Translations under genes and position numbers: made by a program
Assembly (NCBI GenBank): GCA_023213395.1
Contig: CM041465.1
Coordinates: 5,642,001 to 5,706,000, forward strand
DNA: 64,000 nt
Origin: Cycas panzhihuaensis
Taxonomy: Eukaryota; Cycadophyta
Direction: 5' to 3'
In this document: positions 47,679 to 58,739 of the stretch, in pieces
Position numbering within the stretch: position 1 is the stretch's first letter
Layout of the letters: every line of letters begins with the position of its first letter
Notes under the pieces: generated by a model
What the model saw: only the letters and a program-made list of their open reading frames with translations
Database searches by the model: none
Told to the model about the DNA's origin: nothing

Positions 47679-48340
47679 CATATATACTTGCCAAAGGAAA
47701 AGAATGTGATCTTATACAAATATCTTTTAAATGAGCATAATATACAATCCAAACTTTACCTAGTATTCATGTAAAATGCTCTAATGATTCTGGGAGAAAG
47801 GCTCCAAGAATAGCCTCGTAATGGCTAGCCCTTCAAGTGAGATACCTCCATGCATCACAACACTCTAACCAATGGATCAAGCAAGAAGACAAGGTTTTCA
47901 AGTAGTAGAAAAGGAAGTAAAGTTTGTAAATGGTAAATGTTATAAGAAATGTAAAAGTTGCCAATGTTGCAAAAGTTGTAATATGCAACTTTTACAAGAT
48001 TTGCAAAAGTTAAGCTAAAACTTTATAAACCACAAGGTATTGCTATAAAAACCAAATTTTAAGAGGGAATGAAGGCTGATTGCAGGCATTACAAGTTGCT
48101 GCCGATGCTACAACTGGTAGGAATCCCCTACCTCAAGGGTTTCTGGGTGTGCAAGAGAGGTATAGGGAGAGAAAAAATGCAAAGGGTGGGGGGTTACCCT
48201 AGAGGAGATGGCCAAGAGGGTCATAACCCTAGCCTAGGACTCCTTTCTCCTTTTACTGTACCTTTTCCTCTTAACCTCCTTGGTTGGAACCTAGGAGAAA
48301 CCTCATGGTGGTGGTTCAAGGTCTATCCCTAGTAATATGA
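47679..48340. other. unassigned sequence between copia G and gypsy H
   Basis: About 660 bp with no domain. 47940-48010 has an imperfect repeat of GTAAAAGTTGC/GCAAAAGTTG. A 16-bp string at 48309-48324 (TGGTGGTTCAAGGTCT) recurs exactly at 61007-61022, the other end of gypsy H. The 48069-48332 ORF has no recognisable product. Confidence 0.5.
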
Positions 48341-50826
48341 TGGTGTTCTAGGGGTGGGTCCTCAGCAAGGCTACTAAGAAGATGGTTTGGGGCTTGGAGA
48401 AGATCCAATATGAGGCTTAAAAGAGACCTAAAAGACCATCTTTGCCCAACTCCTAAGAAGGAGTCTTCATCTAATAGTGTCATCTACCTTAGTGAGAGTG
48501 GGTATGATAAAAGGTGTGGATGTGAAATGAGGTGATAGAATCTACTAACCTAAACAACTTAACAAAGGAGTTCTAAGTTCAGAGCCACACTTACAATATC
48601 CTTATGATCCTTCCTAGGGACTCCTCTCTTATAATCAGTTCAACTTTTTGAGTTTTACTAAGATGTAGGAGAGGGTAAGATAATGGAAATAATAATTTAT
48701 CTTGTTTGAGTTTCTAGGTTTTGATACTGCTATAAGGGTGCAAAGCCAAGAGAGCAAAATGATACAATCAAGAAAACTGAAAGATCAAACTCACATCAAT
48801 CTTTTTATTTTTCTTTTTTCATTTTTGATAATGAAATCTAAACAAACACACTACAAACTATGCATACAATTCCTTTTTTATTTTTTTATTTTTTTTTTCA
48901 AACAGACACACTAGAAACTATGCATGCAAGTCATTTTTTGTTCTTTGTTTAAATAAACACAATAGAAACTATGCATGCAAGTCCCTTTTTGTTGCATGTA
49001 AGTCCTTTTTTGTTGCATGTAAGTCCTTTTCTATTGCATGCAAGATAATGGATGTACATACAATTGCATGCAAGATAAAAGATGTACATGCAACTATGAA
49101 GTGGATTTCCTACATACAACATGCATGATTCATTTTAAGAGAGATGATGTAATGCACACAAAATCTAAAAATATTCACACATCTTTATGCAAATTTCTTT
49201 TCAAAATAGATTATCTACATGCAAGACTAGCTAATATGCTCTAACCTTGATGCATGCAACCAATTCTTTTAAAAAATGATGAAATAATGCATAGAAAGAG
49301 AGAATCTTAAAGGAAACTATTGTTATTTTATGATGATTATCAGACCTATGATATGATAGACAAGTCATAAATCTAAACAATAACCATTCATGCAAGATCA
49401 ACCAAGGGTTCTATTATGATTGGAGTAGCGAGAGCTCCAAAAGGAATCCTTGAACCCAATATAAAAGCTAAAAATCAGAGATATTCCAACCAAATAATAC
49501 TATCAACTTTTGATTCTCAATATGTAAGAGCTAACTTGAAAACAAAAGTGCATGCAATGATAGATGTAATACCAATATTCCTTTCTTATTATAAAGAGTG
49601 CCTCAAAATGGTAGTTTTCTTTTCACTTGACTAACTTTTCCACACACTTTTCTTCAAAATAAGAGCAAAGAAGGAAGCAACAATAATCCAAAGAGGTCAA
49701 ACAAGAGCCAAACAACACCAAACAAGAGCGGCAATCTAACTGAAATATAGGCTACTGCGAAAGAGTGGGAAGGAGTAGCTAGATATATGGTGGAAAGATG
49801 ACCATATCCCACCCTAGTCTATCCTTAAGGAACCCCATAAAGGGTAAACCTTTCAGTGTATATTTCAATTCTAAAGTCCAAACAAAAGTCTAGCAATTAT
49901 TAGCCAATGAAAAAAAATAATTTTAAGTGAAAATTACCTTTAAGACAACATGAAACAAGCTTGAAAGCCAATAGGAAAGATCTTACCAAATTCAAAGAAG
50001 TTTGAAGCAAAACTTGATGAAGGCTTAGACCATTAATAATTGAGTAGTAGTAGTACAACAATAAAACTTCTTTGAGATTTCACCCAATAACTTAAAAAAA
50101 TCAAGTCTCTAAAAGGCAGAGCAGTAGTCCTCAAGAATTCTCTGAGAAGTTCATAAAATCTCTCAATCAAAGAATAAGAGTTACTACTTCCTCTCTAATT
50201 CTCAACTCTCTTTACTTATCTTTCTCTCTCCATTCTATCTATTTCCCATCTATATCTAAAACTATGATCAACAATTCCTTTACATCACTTTTGGGCATTG
50301 AAAGAATCAAATCCCACTAAATCTGGGTGGTGGCATGTAAGCTGAGTTCTGCATGCATGTAGTAAAAAACATGGAGATTAGTTAGGAGGCAAAAATAACT
50401 CATTAAAAAGGTCAAAAAACGATTCTTATTAATAAATTAAGGCATAAATGACTTTATTAATAAGGAGAAGGGCTCAAAACATGATGAAAATGATAAATAT
50501 AAGCCTAAAAATGATAAAAAATTGGGTGAAATCAAGGATAAAAAATTTTAAAATAACAAATTTTGAAAGAAGCATGGGGTTAAGTTAGTCATAAAGAAAA
50601 CTTTATTGCCATAGTTTATGTCATCAGTGGAATGATAGGAATACAAGCTATAATATCATTCATTACATTTCATCAATCAACAATCACATATCATTTCAAC
50701 AAAATAAGGCCCAATCTATTAAGTAGAATCAACATACATTAATCACTAGCAATAAAACCATATAGCATACATCAATTTACCAACATAATCTAAATACAAC
50801 TAAGGAGACCAAGTTTTGGTGAAACA
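48341..50826 (-). repeat. 3' LTR of gypsy H (with adjoining primer-site-like sequence at its left end)
   Basis: Runs on the - strand from TGTTTCACC at 50826 and aligns with the solo LTR (12961-15385) and the copy at 29728. By comparison with the solo LTR the true end is near 48380. Bases 48341-48379 resemble the H primer-site region (TCCTCAGCAAGGCTACTAAG), as also at 29728. No intact ORF. Confidence 0.82.
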
Positions 50827-50839
50827 TTTATCCCCTTGG
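50827..50839 (-). other. polypurine tract of gypsy H
   Basis: Reverse complement CCAAGGGGATAAA, abutting the LTR start. Confidence 0.85.
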
Positions 50840-51020
50840 CACCTAAGGCTCTTATTCTAGAAAGAGACATAGGATGGTGAGACATGGCAATGACGTGAGT
50901 GTTCGTTGCTTTAGAGAAAGTGATAAGGACTAATGAAATGTATGGATGATGGGGTACTATGTTTTATGGTAGAGTGAAATCTATACTACAACTTGATTCT
51001 AAAAACTTCTATTAGTAGAT

Positions 51021-51234
51021 TTACTTGAAAGGACTGAGTAGTCTTAACCAAAAGAGGTGTCATTCATATTCCTTACCCAAAAGGATTAGGCATCTATCAA
51101 ATTACCCAAAAGGACTGGGTATCAACCACATTACCCAAAAAGGAATGGGTATTCAACTCCATTACCCAAAAGGACTGGGTATTTAACTCATAAACATTGC
51201 CATGTTTATCTTCTCACCTAAAAGAACTAGGTAC
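51021..51234 (-). repeat. array of short hairpin repeats in 3' region of gypsy H
   Basis: About six units. The clearest at 51102-51182 read TTACCCAAAAGGACTGGGT, in which TACCCA can pair with TGGGTA around a 7-base loop. Spacing is about 28-31 bp in the clearest part. Outer units are degenerate. Three AAACTRGATGGGACT-type units follow at 51268-51365. Confidence 0.8.
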
Positions 51235-51448
51235 CTAATGTTATCAAAAGCTTACCTAATACCTATAAACTAGATGGGACTTTTACCTTCAAATAAATGC
51301 TATCTACTGCCAACAAACTGGATGGGACTTCATCACCAAACATCCATAAATTAGATGGGATTCTAATATACATCTAGTCATAATTTATCTCTCATTAATT
51401 GGGTATTAGAGAGAAGTCTTTTTACTAGAGCAAAAGGGATATACTGTC

Positions 51449-51779
51449 ATAGTTTAAGCTCATTAACATGTGACTTTTTGAAGTAAAATCTTTTTGTCGG
51501 GGCAAAAAGGATGGACTGTTATAGTTTAAGCTCATTAACAGGTGACTTTTAGCAAACCCATCATAGTTTAACCTTGTTAATAGGGTGAGGGCTTTCAAAG
51601 GGTGATTTTCATATTTTAACCTCATCAACAATTAACTTAAGAGGGATCCTTATCATAGTTTAGGCTCATTAATAGGTATAGAGGTCTCACAACAAGGTCT
51701 TGTTATAATTTATACTCATCAACAAGGAAATAAAAGCTCAGAGTTTATTGTCCTATCCTAGTTTAGACTCATCAATAGG
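51449..51779 (-). repeat. interspersed ~23-bp repeat in 3' region of gypsy H
   Basis: Seven copies of a CATAGTTTAAGCTCATTAACAG-like motif, 40-70 bp apart. Related copies lie at about 52498 and 52523, and three more at 53990-54121. Read on the element strand the unit can encode LMSLNYD, repeated in the 51425-51631 frame. Function unknown. Confidence 0.8.
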
Positions 51780-52569
51780 TACCTAAAAGCTCATAGTGAT
51801 TACTTGTCTCTAAACCTTTTATCCCCCTATTCCCATTTATATTTGAGTATATGATGCATTCATTAATGTTATTTATCCAATAAAACATACAATGATTTTT
51901 ATCATTTTTTACTTTTTTTGTTCTTTTGTGGTTATATACTTTTTAGGTTTTTTTGATAATACTATATACATGGTAGTTTATACTCGTTCCAAAGTAGTAT
52001 GGTTTAAGAAAGGCAAGGTTAGGGGAGGAATACAAACTAGGACATAAATAAAAGATTAAAATAGGATAAGTGAAAGGTTTACTTATTCTATTTTCATAAA
52101 CATAAAATCATCTGGAATACGAACGATAATAAGTTTATGAAAGTAGAAGATGGAGTAATATAAATCTCTAAAAAGGAAATCTATATAACTAGCATCATAC
52201 TCTTAATATATTATATAAATATAGGATAATCCCACACTCATATAGTATATCATAAAGGAATTAATTCATTTAGAAAATAAAGCTAATCTTACTCAATAAA
52301 CGACTAACTACCTTAGTATATTAGATTCTTCGTCTATCCTTCTAGGGGCAAGAAGCTTTTAGGAACTTGCCTCCTGCTAAGATCCTCTATGGCCCAAGAT
52401 TCCCACTTGGGTCTAGCCCTTTCATATATTGCATTTCAGTCTCATACCTATCACCATAATCTCACAACTACCCAAACCTACAGTCTTACCAAACCAATAG
52501 TTTATACTCATCACTAAGTGGTAGTTTATACTCATTCTAGAGTGGGTGCCCCTAGTTAGAAGAAGCAAA

Positions 52570-52978
52570 ATCAATCAATATGATCATCAAGGATTGAGGA
52601 AACTAGAGTGTTAGCTTCAAGATTAAAAGAATGTGGTATGTACTACATGGTTACTGAGGCAAATAAAGATAATAATGATGAGGCCTAATGATGCAAAGAG
52701 AGGAGTTGTGGAGAGTGGACCTGGTACATCCCAACTAAATGATAAACCACAACTTGAGAATCAGTATACAAAGTAATAGGTCCAAGATAAAGTGAGAGAC
52801 ATCTGACGAGGCTCATATAATTGCAAGGTATTCAGCTTCATTATTGGTTTCCCTAGGTATAAATAAACCTATGGAAAGGAGGGGACTTCTTAATTAGTCA
52901 TAAACCACCCAAGCAGAAATAGAGGGTCCTGGGTTTCCTCTACTACCCCCATCGGTGAAGATACTCAATGCCATGGGA
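52570..52978 (-). pseudogene. second, archaeal-type RNase H of gypsy H
   Basis: Read downwards: LSIFTDGGSRGNPGPS (first catalytic Asp and the signature Gly-Gly-Ser-Arg-Gly-Asn-Pro-Gly-Pro), FIPRETNNEAEYLAII (catalytic Glu), then, one frame over, YTDSQVVVYHLVG (catalytic Asp) and YIPHSFNLEANTLV at the end. This is the RNase HI type acquired by Tat elements besides the ordinary gypsy RNase H at 55330-55965. It lies downstream of integrase. Two stops and a frameshift make it a pseudogene. Confidence 0.85.
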
Positions 52979-54429
52979 ATAAGAGGATCTAAACTAGGAG
53001 ACTATATGATTAATAAAGGAAGGTGTAGGAATCAATCAGTAAGGAGATGATAGTAGGAATAGATCTTTGACTATGATGAAGTAAGAAGAAGAAACCCAAG
53101 TAAGATAATTATGATCAAAGTGTTAAGTAGGGTTCGATCATAACTTAGGCCACAGTGGACCCAAGCAGCTAGATCTAAAAATTCTGAATGACTCATCCAA
53201 ATGAACCCAACCTATATATAGATAGCTGAGATGAAGCTATCCCGTGACTTGCCCTAGATTACAAGATAATGAAAAGAATAAACTTACTTTTTACTTTCTT
53301 TCAACTATCCTTTTTTTTTTTTCTTCCTTTTTTTTCTTTGCTTTAGTTTTTCTTTTTCTTCCCTTTTTACTTTTCACTTCCACTTTTCATAAGAACATGA
53401 TTATAATTATCTTCTTAAGAAACTCTTCTACTCAACATAGTAAGGATTTCTCCTTTTTAATATATTCTTAAAGGGAAAGGGGCCAATCTCCTTAAGGAAT
53501 GAATCACATGAAGCAAAAAGGAAATCAAAAACACGATGTCTACAAGCATAAAGGGAAAGTGGTAGAATGAGTATCTATTTTGAAAGAATAATAAAGAGAA
53601 CCAAGGATAATAAAAATAATCAATAATCAGTGGTATATGACCAAAAAGGGAATCCTAAAGTTAACCAACTAGCAAGTAAAAGTGAGGTATGAATTAACAA
53701 GGTAACAAACTGACAAATAAAAGTAAACTCTCGATGACTGAGTGAATACTTGAAGCTGACGAGGGGTTTTTCTCTTTCCGATATGAAAGTATAATAAAGG
53801 TGGGGGCATAGGTCTTCTTTTGAGTGTGGGACTCAAAGAAGAAAAAGATCTAAGTGATGGTAAACTCACAACCAATATAAGTACTAAAAAGAGCACATGA
53901 CTTACACAATTATGTGTTGGATCTATAAAAAAAATACCACAATGCTTAACAAAAGGAAGAAAGTATAAAAAAATAAGGAATATTTTGCCCATAGTTTTAG
54001 CTCATTAGGAAAAGATACAAGTTTCAAAGAAAATGATCTTTTGGAAAGAAGGGATTTGCCCATAGTTTAAGCTCATTAGGCAGAGGTATTAGCTTCAAAG
54101 CCATAGTTTATTCTCATTAGAGAGGAAGTCACATGCATGCTTCTAGGCATAAAATACTCTTAAATATTGAGAATTAATAGGTCTCTTAAACTCTAATCCT
54201 TCTAATGTTGAAATTTGGTAGGCTCCATTAGTTAAGTCCTCAATTACCAAGAAAGGTCCTATCTATTTGGGAGAAAACTTCTGTTGCCTATCATGCAAAT
54301 ATTCAAATTTTAAAATCTTGTCACCCACATTAAACTTTCTAGGCCTAAGTTGCTTATCATGTGCAGCTTAAACCCTAGCTTTAGATGTGACATTATTTTG
54401 CAAGGCTTGTAAGCAAGTCTCAACTAACT
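52979..54429 (-). other. region between integrase and second RNase H of gypsy H
   Basis: 1.45 kb without a recognisable domain. It carries three copies of the CATAGTTTAAGCTCATTAG motif at 53990-54121 and a T-rich tract at 53310-53350. ORFs at 53244 (+) and 53669-53992 (-) have no recognisable product. Confidence 0.55.
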
Positions 54430-55075
54430 TCTTTAGCTCCAAAAGGTGAGCTTCCCTTTAAAACTTCTTGTTGGTAAATTCCTTCAATGAGACATATAGA
54501 GAAGGAATTTTGACCTCTAACGGTAAAACAACTTTGACACCATAAACAAGAGAAAATGATGTCATACCCATAACATTTCCGATGGTAGTCCTATAGGCCC
54601 ATAATGAAGAAAACAACTAAGAGTGCCAATCCCTATAAGAAGGAGCAACAATCTTAGCTAAGATCTTGTAAAATTCTTCTACTTAGCCATTTGCCTAAGA
54701 ATGATATAGGGCGGATATCCTATGAGCAATATGAAACTTACTATATAGTTCACTAACATGGGGATTACAAAATAAAGTTCCATTATCAGTAATGATAGCA
54801 TCTAATATCCCAAATGTATAAATAATATGCTAATGGGATAGCTTCACTCCACTTCATAAAGTATTCAATTGCAATTAAAAGGAATTTATACCTATTTGAA
54901 GATGTTAGAAAGATCTGTCCAATGAGGTCAAGGCCCCATTGGGAGAAAGACTAAGGTAAAACTATGGATTTCATTTCTTACGCAAGTTGATAGATTAAAG
55001 TTGAGTGGGATTGGCATTTTTGGCATTTCTCGATGAAAGAGTGGGTATCTTCAAATAAGGTAGGCTAATAATAAC
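54430..55075 (-). pseudogene. integrase of gypsy H
   Basis: Zinc-finger end CQKCQSHS near 55020. SQWGLDLIGQIF follows with the first catalytic Asp (near 54940), then IITDNGTLFCN with the second (near 54790), HSANG-VEEFYK with the Glu (near 54700), and LWAYRTTIGNVMGMTSFSLVYG near 54590. Stops replace Gln codons and one frame change lies near 54800. Confidence 0.88.
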
Positions 55076-55329
55076 CTATATGAATAATGTATTAGGCCAT
55101 CAATTAACCACCAAAATGTCCACCATATATACCTTCATGAGATTCTGTCAAAGCAATTAAAGATTCATTAGGTGAAAGACACCTAAGTAGAACTCCATCA
55201 AAAGAATGCTTATATAAGGTATTATCCAACAAAAGATACTATCTAGTAGTGCGAATTCATCTTCTCTTATGTGAGGTAGTAAGAGAAGGAAAAGATTGAT
55301 CATAAAGATATAATCTAATCTCTCCATAC

Positions 55330-55965
55330 TATGGGTCATCAAAAGGAATGTCCTAGATATGGAAGATATGTTCGTCAGGAAGGGAATCATCAATGAGTTG
55401 GCAAGAATGATTTGGAAGAGGGGTGTGAGCCATGATCTCTGGAATGATCATGCATTTCTTAGACTTCCTATTGATCACTTGTAAATCAAATTCTTGAAGT
55501 AGTAAAGACCACTTACCTAGTCGACTAGTAAGGTTAGGCTTAGTAAGTAAGTACCTTATAGGATCAGATTGAACAATAAGATGGACCCTATTCCTAAGGA
55601 GGTAGTAGAAGAGCTTCTTAGTGGAAAAAACTAAAGTAATACATTCTTTCTCAAAAAAGGGATAGTGAACTTAGATGCTACAAGGGTCCTACTAATAAAA
55701 TATATAGCCCTTTCTTTACCAAAATCATCTTCTCACACTAACATACTTGCTAGCAATTCCTTAGTAGCTGAAGTGTATAAGATGAACAACTTATTAAACC
55801 TTGGCAGAGCAAGAACTAGAGCAAAAACCAAGGCTCATTTCAGCCTATCAAAGGACTCTTGAACTTGAGGATTCCACTGCAATTCAACATCTTTCTTCAA
55901 TAGATTGGTGATAGGCTTAGCATCTAAGGCAAATTTAGCGATGAAACATTTTAGAAAGCCAAGTC
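55330..55965 (-). pseudogene. RNase H of gypsy H (ordinary gypsy type)
   Basis: Follows RT: KPITNLLKKDVELQWNPQVQESFDRLK, FILYTSATKELLASML, RAIYFISRTLVASKF, KLFYYLLRN, LTSRLGKWSLLLQEFDLQVI and AHTPLPNHS. These are the classical motifs of the gypsy RNase H and its tether. Few stops (near 55852 and 55730). Confidence 0.88.
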
Positions 55966-56600
55966 TACTTTAAAAAATTATCTATTTTTGGGTCTTAGGA
56001 GGAGGCATTTCAATGATAGCCTTGATCTTCTTAGGATCAATTCTAATCCCATCTTGAGAAATAATATTTCCCAATATTTTTCTTGGCATAACAACAAAAA
56101 CATGTTTGGAAGGATTTAAGCACAGATGATACTTTTTGTATCTTTGAAAAATGGTTCTAAGATAATGCAAATGATAAAATCTTTTACATAAAAGGACAAG
56201 CATATCATCTAAATAAATGGTAATAATATTGCCAATCAGGCCATGGAAGATATGAATCATAGCTCTTTAATATGTTGCACCAACATTCTTTAATCTGAAT
56301 GGCATGACTTTGTAAATGAAGGTGCCCCAAGGAGTAGTAAAAGCAGTCTTATGGCAGTTATAAGGTGTAATAGATATCTTATTATATTTTGAAAACTCAT
56401 CCATAAGATACATTACCTCAAAACTAGTTGTCTGGTCCCAAATCTAATAAAGGAAGGGAAGAGATAAATTATTTTTGGGACATGCATCATTAATGTCATG
56501 AAAGTCTATAAAAATCTGAATTGTACCATTGGGAGTAATTGACACTCTCAATGAATCTAGCTCCCAATAACTTCTCCACTTCTTGCTTGATGGCAAGAGA
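55966..56600 (-). pseudogene. reverse transcriptase of gypsy H
   Basis: FHDINDACPKNNLSLP near 56500, FEVMYLMDEFSKYNKISI, KTAFTTPWGTFIYKVMPF, a stop in the GATYQRAM motif near 56267, then 92 open codons (56260-55982) with the catalytic YLDDML box, LNPSKHVFVV, GNIISQDGIRIDPKKI and the P-P-P of the connection. Inactive because of stops. Confidence 0.9.
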
Positions 56601-57984
56601 GAGATGTGGATGGATGGGATGTTACTTTTGTCATTTGGGTTTTATGCTAGGAATAATAATAATATTATGTTTAACTATTTGGGAGTCAAGGCCTTACATG
56701 TCTTTATAGTCCCATGCAAAACCCAAGAAGAACTCATGGAAAAGATCCTTAAACTGGGTGATCTCTTGGGTAGCGCAACTAGCTCCCAACTTCTTGATTC
56801 TAGGGGTATCTTCTGTTTCTAAATCCACATCGATGGTTTATTCCATAAGCATTACATTCCCTTCCTCAAAACGAGGAGGAGCAAGTTCAACTAAAGAAAT
56901 ATACTCCTAGGGTTAAGAATGATCAACTATAACCTTATAAAATCCTAACTTGTGATGTCTATAAGGAAGACCAGTAGACAAACCTGCTAAATGCTCCATA
57001 ATCACTTCATCATTCTCAAAATGATCGAGGTGAAAGAGATTGACAAGGTGAAGGTTCTTAGATTGAGAAACAGAAGATGGAAGAGGATAAACTAAAGAGT
57101 TTGGAGTGGACACAAACATAATAATTGATGCAACTTGAAAAAATGGGGCATGCTTATTCATGAACTCCCAAATTAAAGAAAAATCTTGAATGAACTCTTG
57201 ATTATACATGCCATAATCAAGGTGAGATGGAGATATCAAGACAAGCAAAGATAGGAGAGGGTCCACATAAGGACGAGAAAGTAATGAGAGAGTAAAAATG
57301 GAATTAACTTCCCATACTATATTGGATGTTCTAAATCTAGCTTGACTTGTATCAAATACCCTAATATCTTTATCATTTGATATCAGATCTGGGTGTCAAT
57401 GTAACAACATCTTCTTCTCATTCCTATTTAACCATGTCTTAAAGAAAGAGGAATGAGAGAAATATGGAGAAGTAGCAACATATGCATCATGTGTAATGAT
57501 ACTTGAAGAAGTAGTTGCTAAGTGAGTGGTCATAGAAGGAACTACTAAATTTGCCCCTAGGGAAAAGCACAAAACCAATGAGAAATAAGTGTGAACAGGA
57601 TTTGTATCAACAAGGTCACTTCAAGATGGTCCTTGATAAGGTATAATAGAATGAGAAGCCATTTCTTCTTCTAAAACAAAAAAAGAAGGAACTAAAAGGG
57701 GATCAGTCGAATATGAAGGAACTAGAATGGATAAGGAACCTGGTGATAAAGGGATAACCTTGACTAAATCCAAAACCTTCACTTTTGGGTGAGTTGAAGG
57801 AGCTTCAATAACAAAGTATTGTCATAAACCAAGTGACTAAAAAAGATACTCTGTAGAGTTAGAAGATTCATCAGGTTCTGCAAAAGTCTTAATGAGAGGG
57901 ACCTATTATTTAATAGGTTTAGGCTTGTGTTTGATGATCTTGAGTACTCCCTCATGGATGAACCTAAGTTCACCAAAAAGGGAT
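56601..57984 (-). other. protease-RT linker of gypsy H
   Basis: 1.4 kb of pol without a named domain. Contains open stretches (57266-56913, 57578-57396, 57976-57779) that probably belong to the pol linker upstream of RT. Confidence 0.5.
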
Positions 57985-58275
57985 GAACAAGCTACTACCA
58001 TTTAGGTGATCCATGGTCTACCTAAAAGGGTATTGTACTCTAAGTCCAAATTAATGATAGTAAGGCCAGTAAGCACTATCTTATCTTCCAATGTGAGTGG
58101 AAGAGAAACTTGACCCAAGGGCACCTTTTGATTCTTATCATATCCTTGGCAGATCCATTTGTATAGATCAAATATAGAAATCTCTAAATCCTTGACAAGA
58201 CAAAGAAGGATTACATTGATAGATGATCCTTCGTTAATGATAGCTTACTTGATATTGATATCATCCTTGATGATC
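57985..58275 (-). pseudogene. aspartic protease of gypsy H
   Basis: AIINEGSSINVILL near 58235, where Asp-Gly-Ser is expected; the catalytic Asp reads as Asn. Then KVPLGQVSLPLTLEDKI and the closing YNTLLGRPWIT near 58020. That wording is typical of the gypsy protease. It would cut Gag-Pol. Confidence 0.8.
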
Positions 58276-58739
58276 TCAATGTAAAATAGTGGAATATCAT
58301 TTGGTGCATGGGCAGAATGATTGGGTAAAGTAGTAAGGCCAAAGGAAAGAATAGAAGTAGGTGAAGAAGCTACCATGGGAACTTCCAATGCATCAAATAA
58401 AAGTTGGTATTACTTAGGGTAATAGTTGAGCAAATTGATAACTGATATACCCGCAAAAATGGTCCTTAATTCATTTATCAAAGAGAAAGATCCATCTTTT
58501 AAACTAGAAGAAATGGACCTAAACCTAATGTGATGGGGGGTACTAGAGGTAAAGAGTCAAGATTACTCACCATCAAATCATCAGATGATTTAGATGGTCC
58601 TGCACTCTTTGAAGTCTCCACCATGTTTATGGTTCTCTTGGTATCACCACCTTTAGGAGTTGGATGAGGTTGACTACTGCTTCTTCTTACTTGAACATTT
58701 ATGAGAGTGGTAGTCATCTTTGATGAATCAGAGCTTGAA

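Noticed and set aside
51021-51779. Regularly spaced short repeats, CRISPR-like at first sight
   Set aside because: Units are degenerate, spacers vary, no cas genes are present, and they lie inside a plant retrotransposon.
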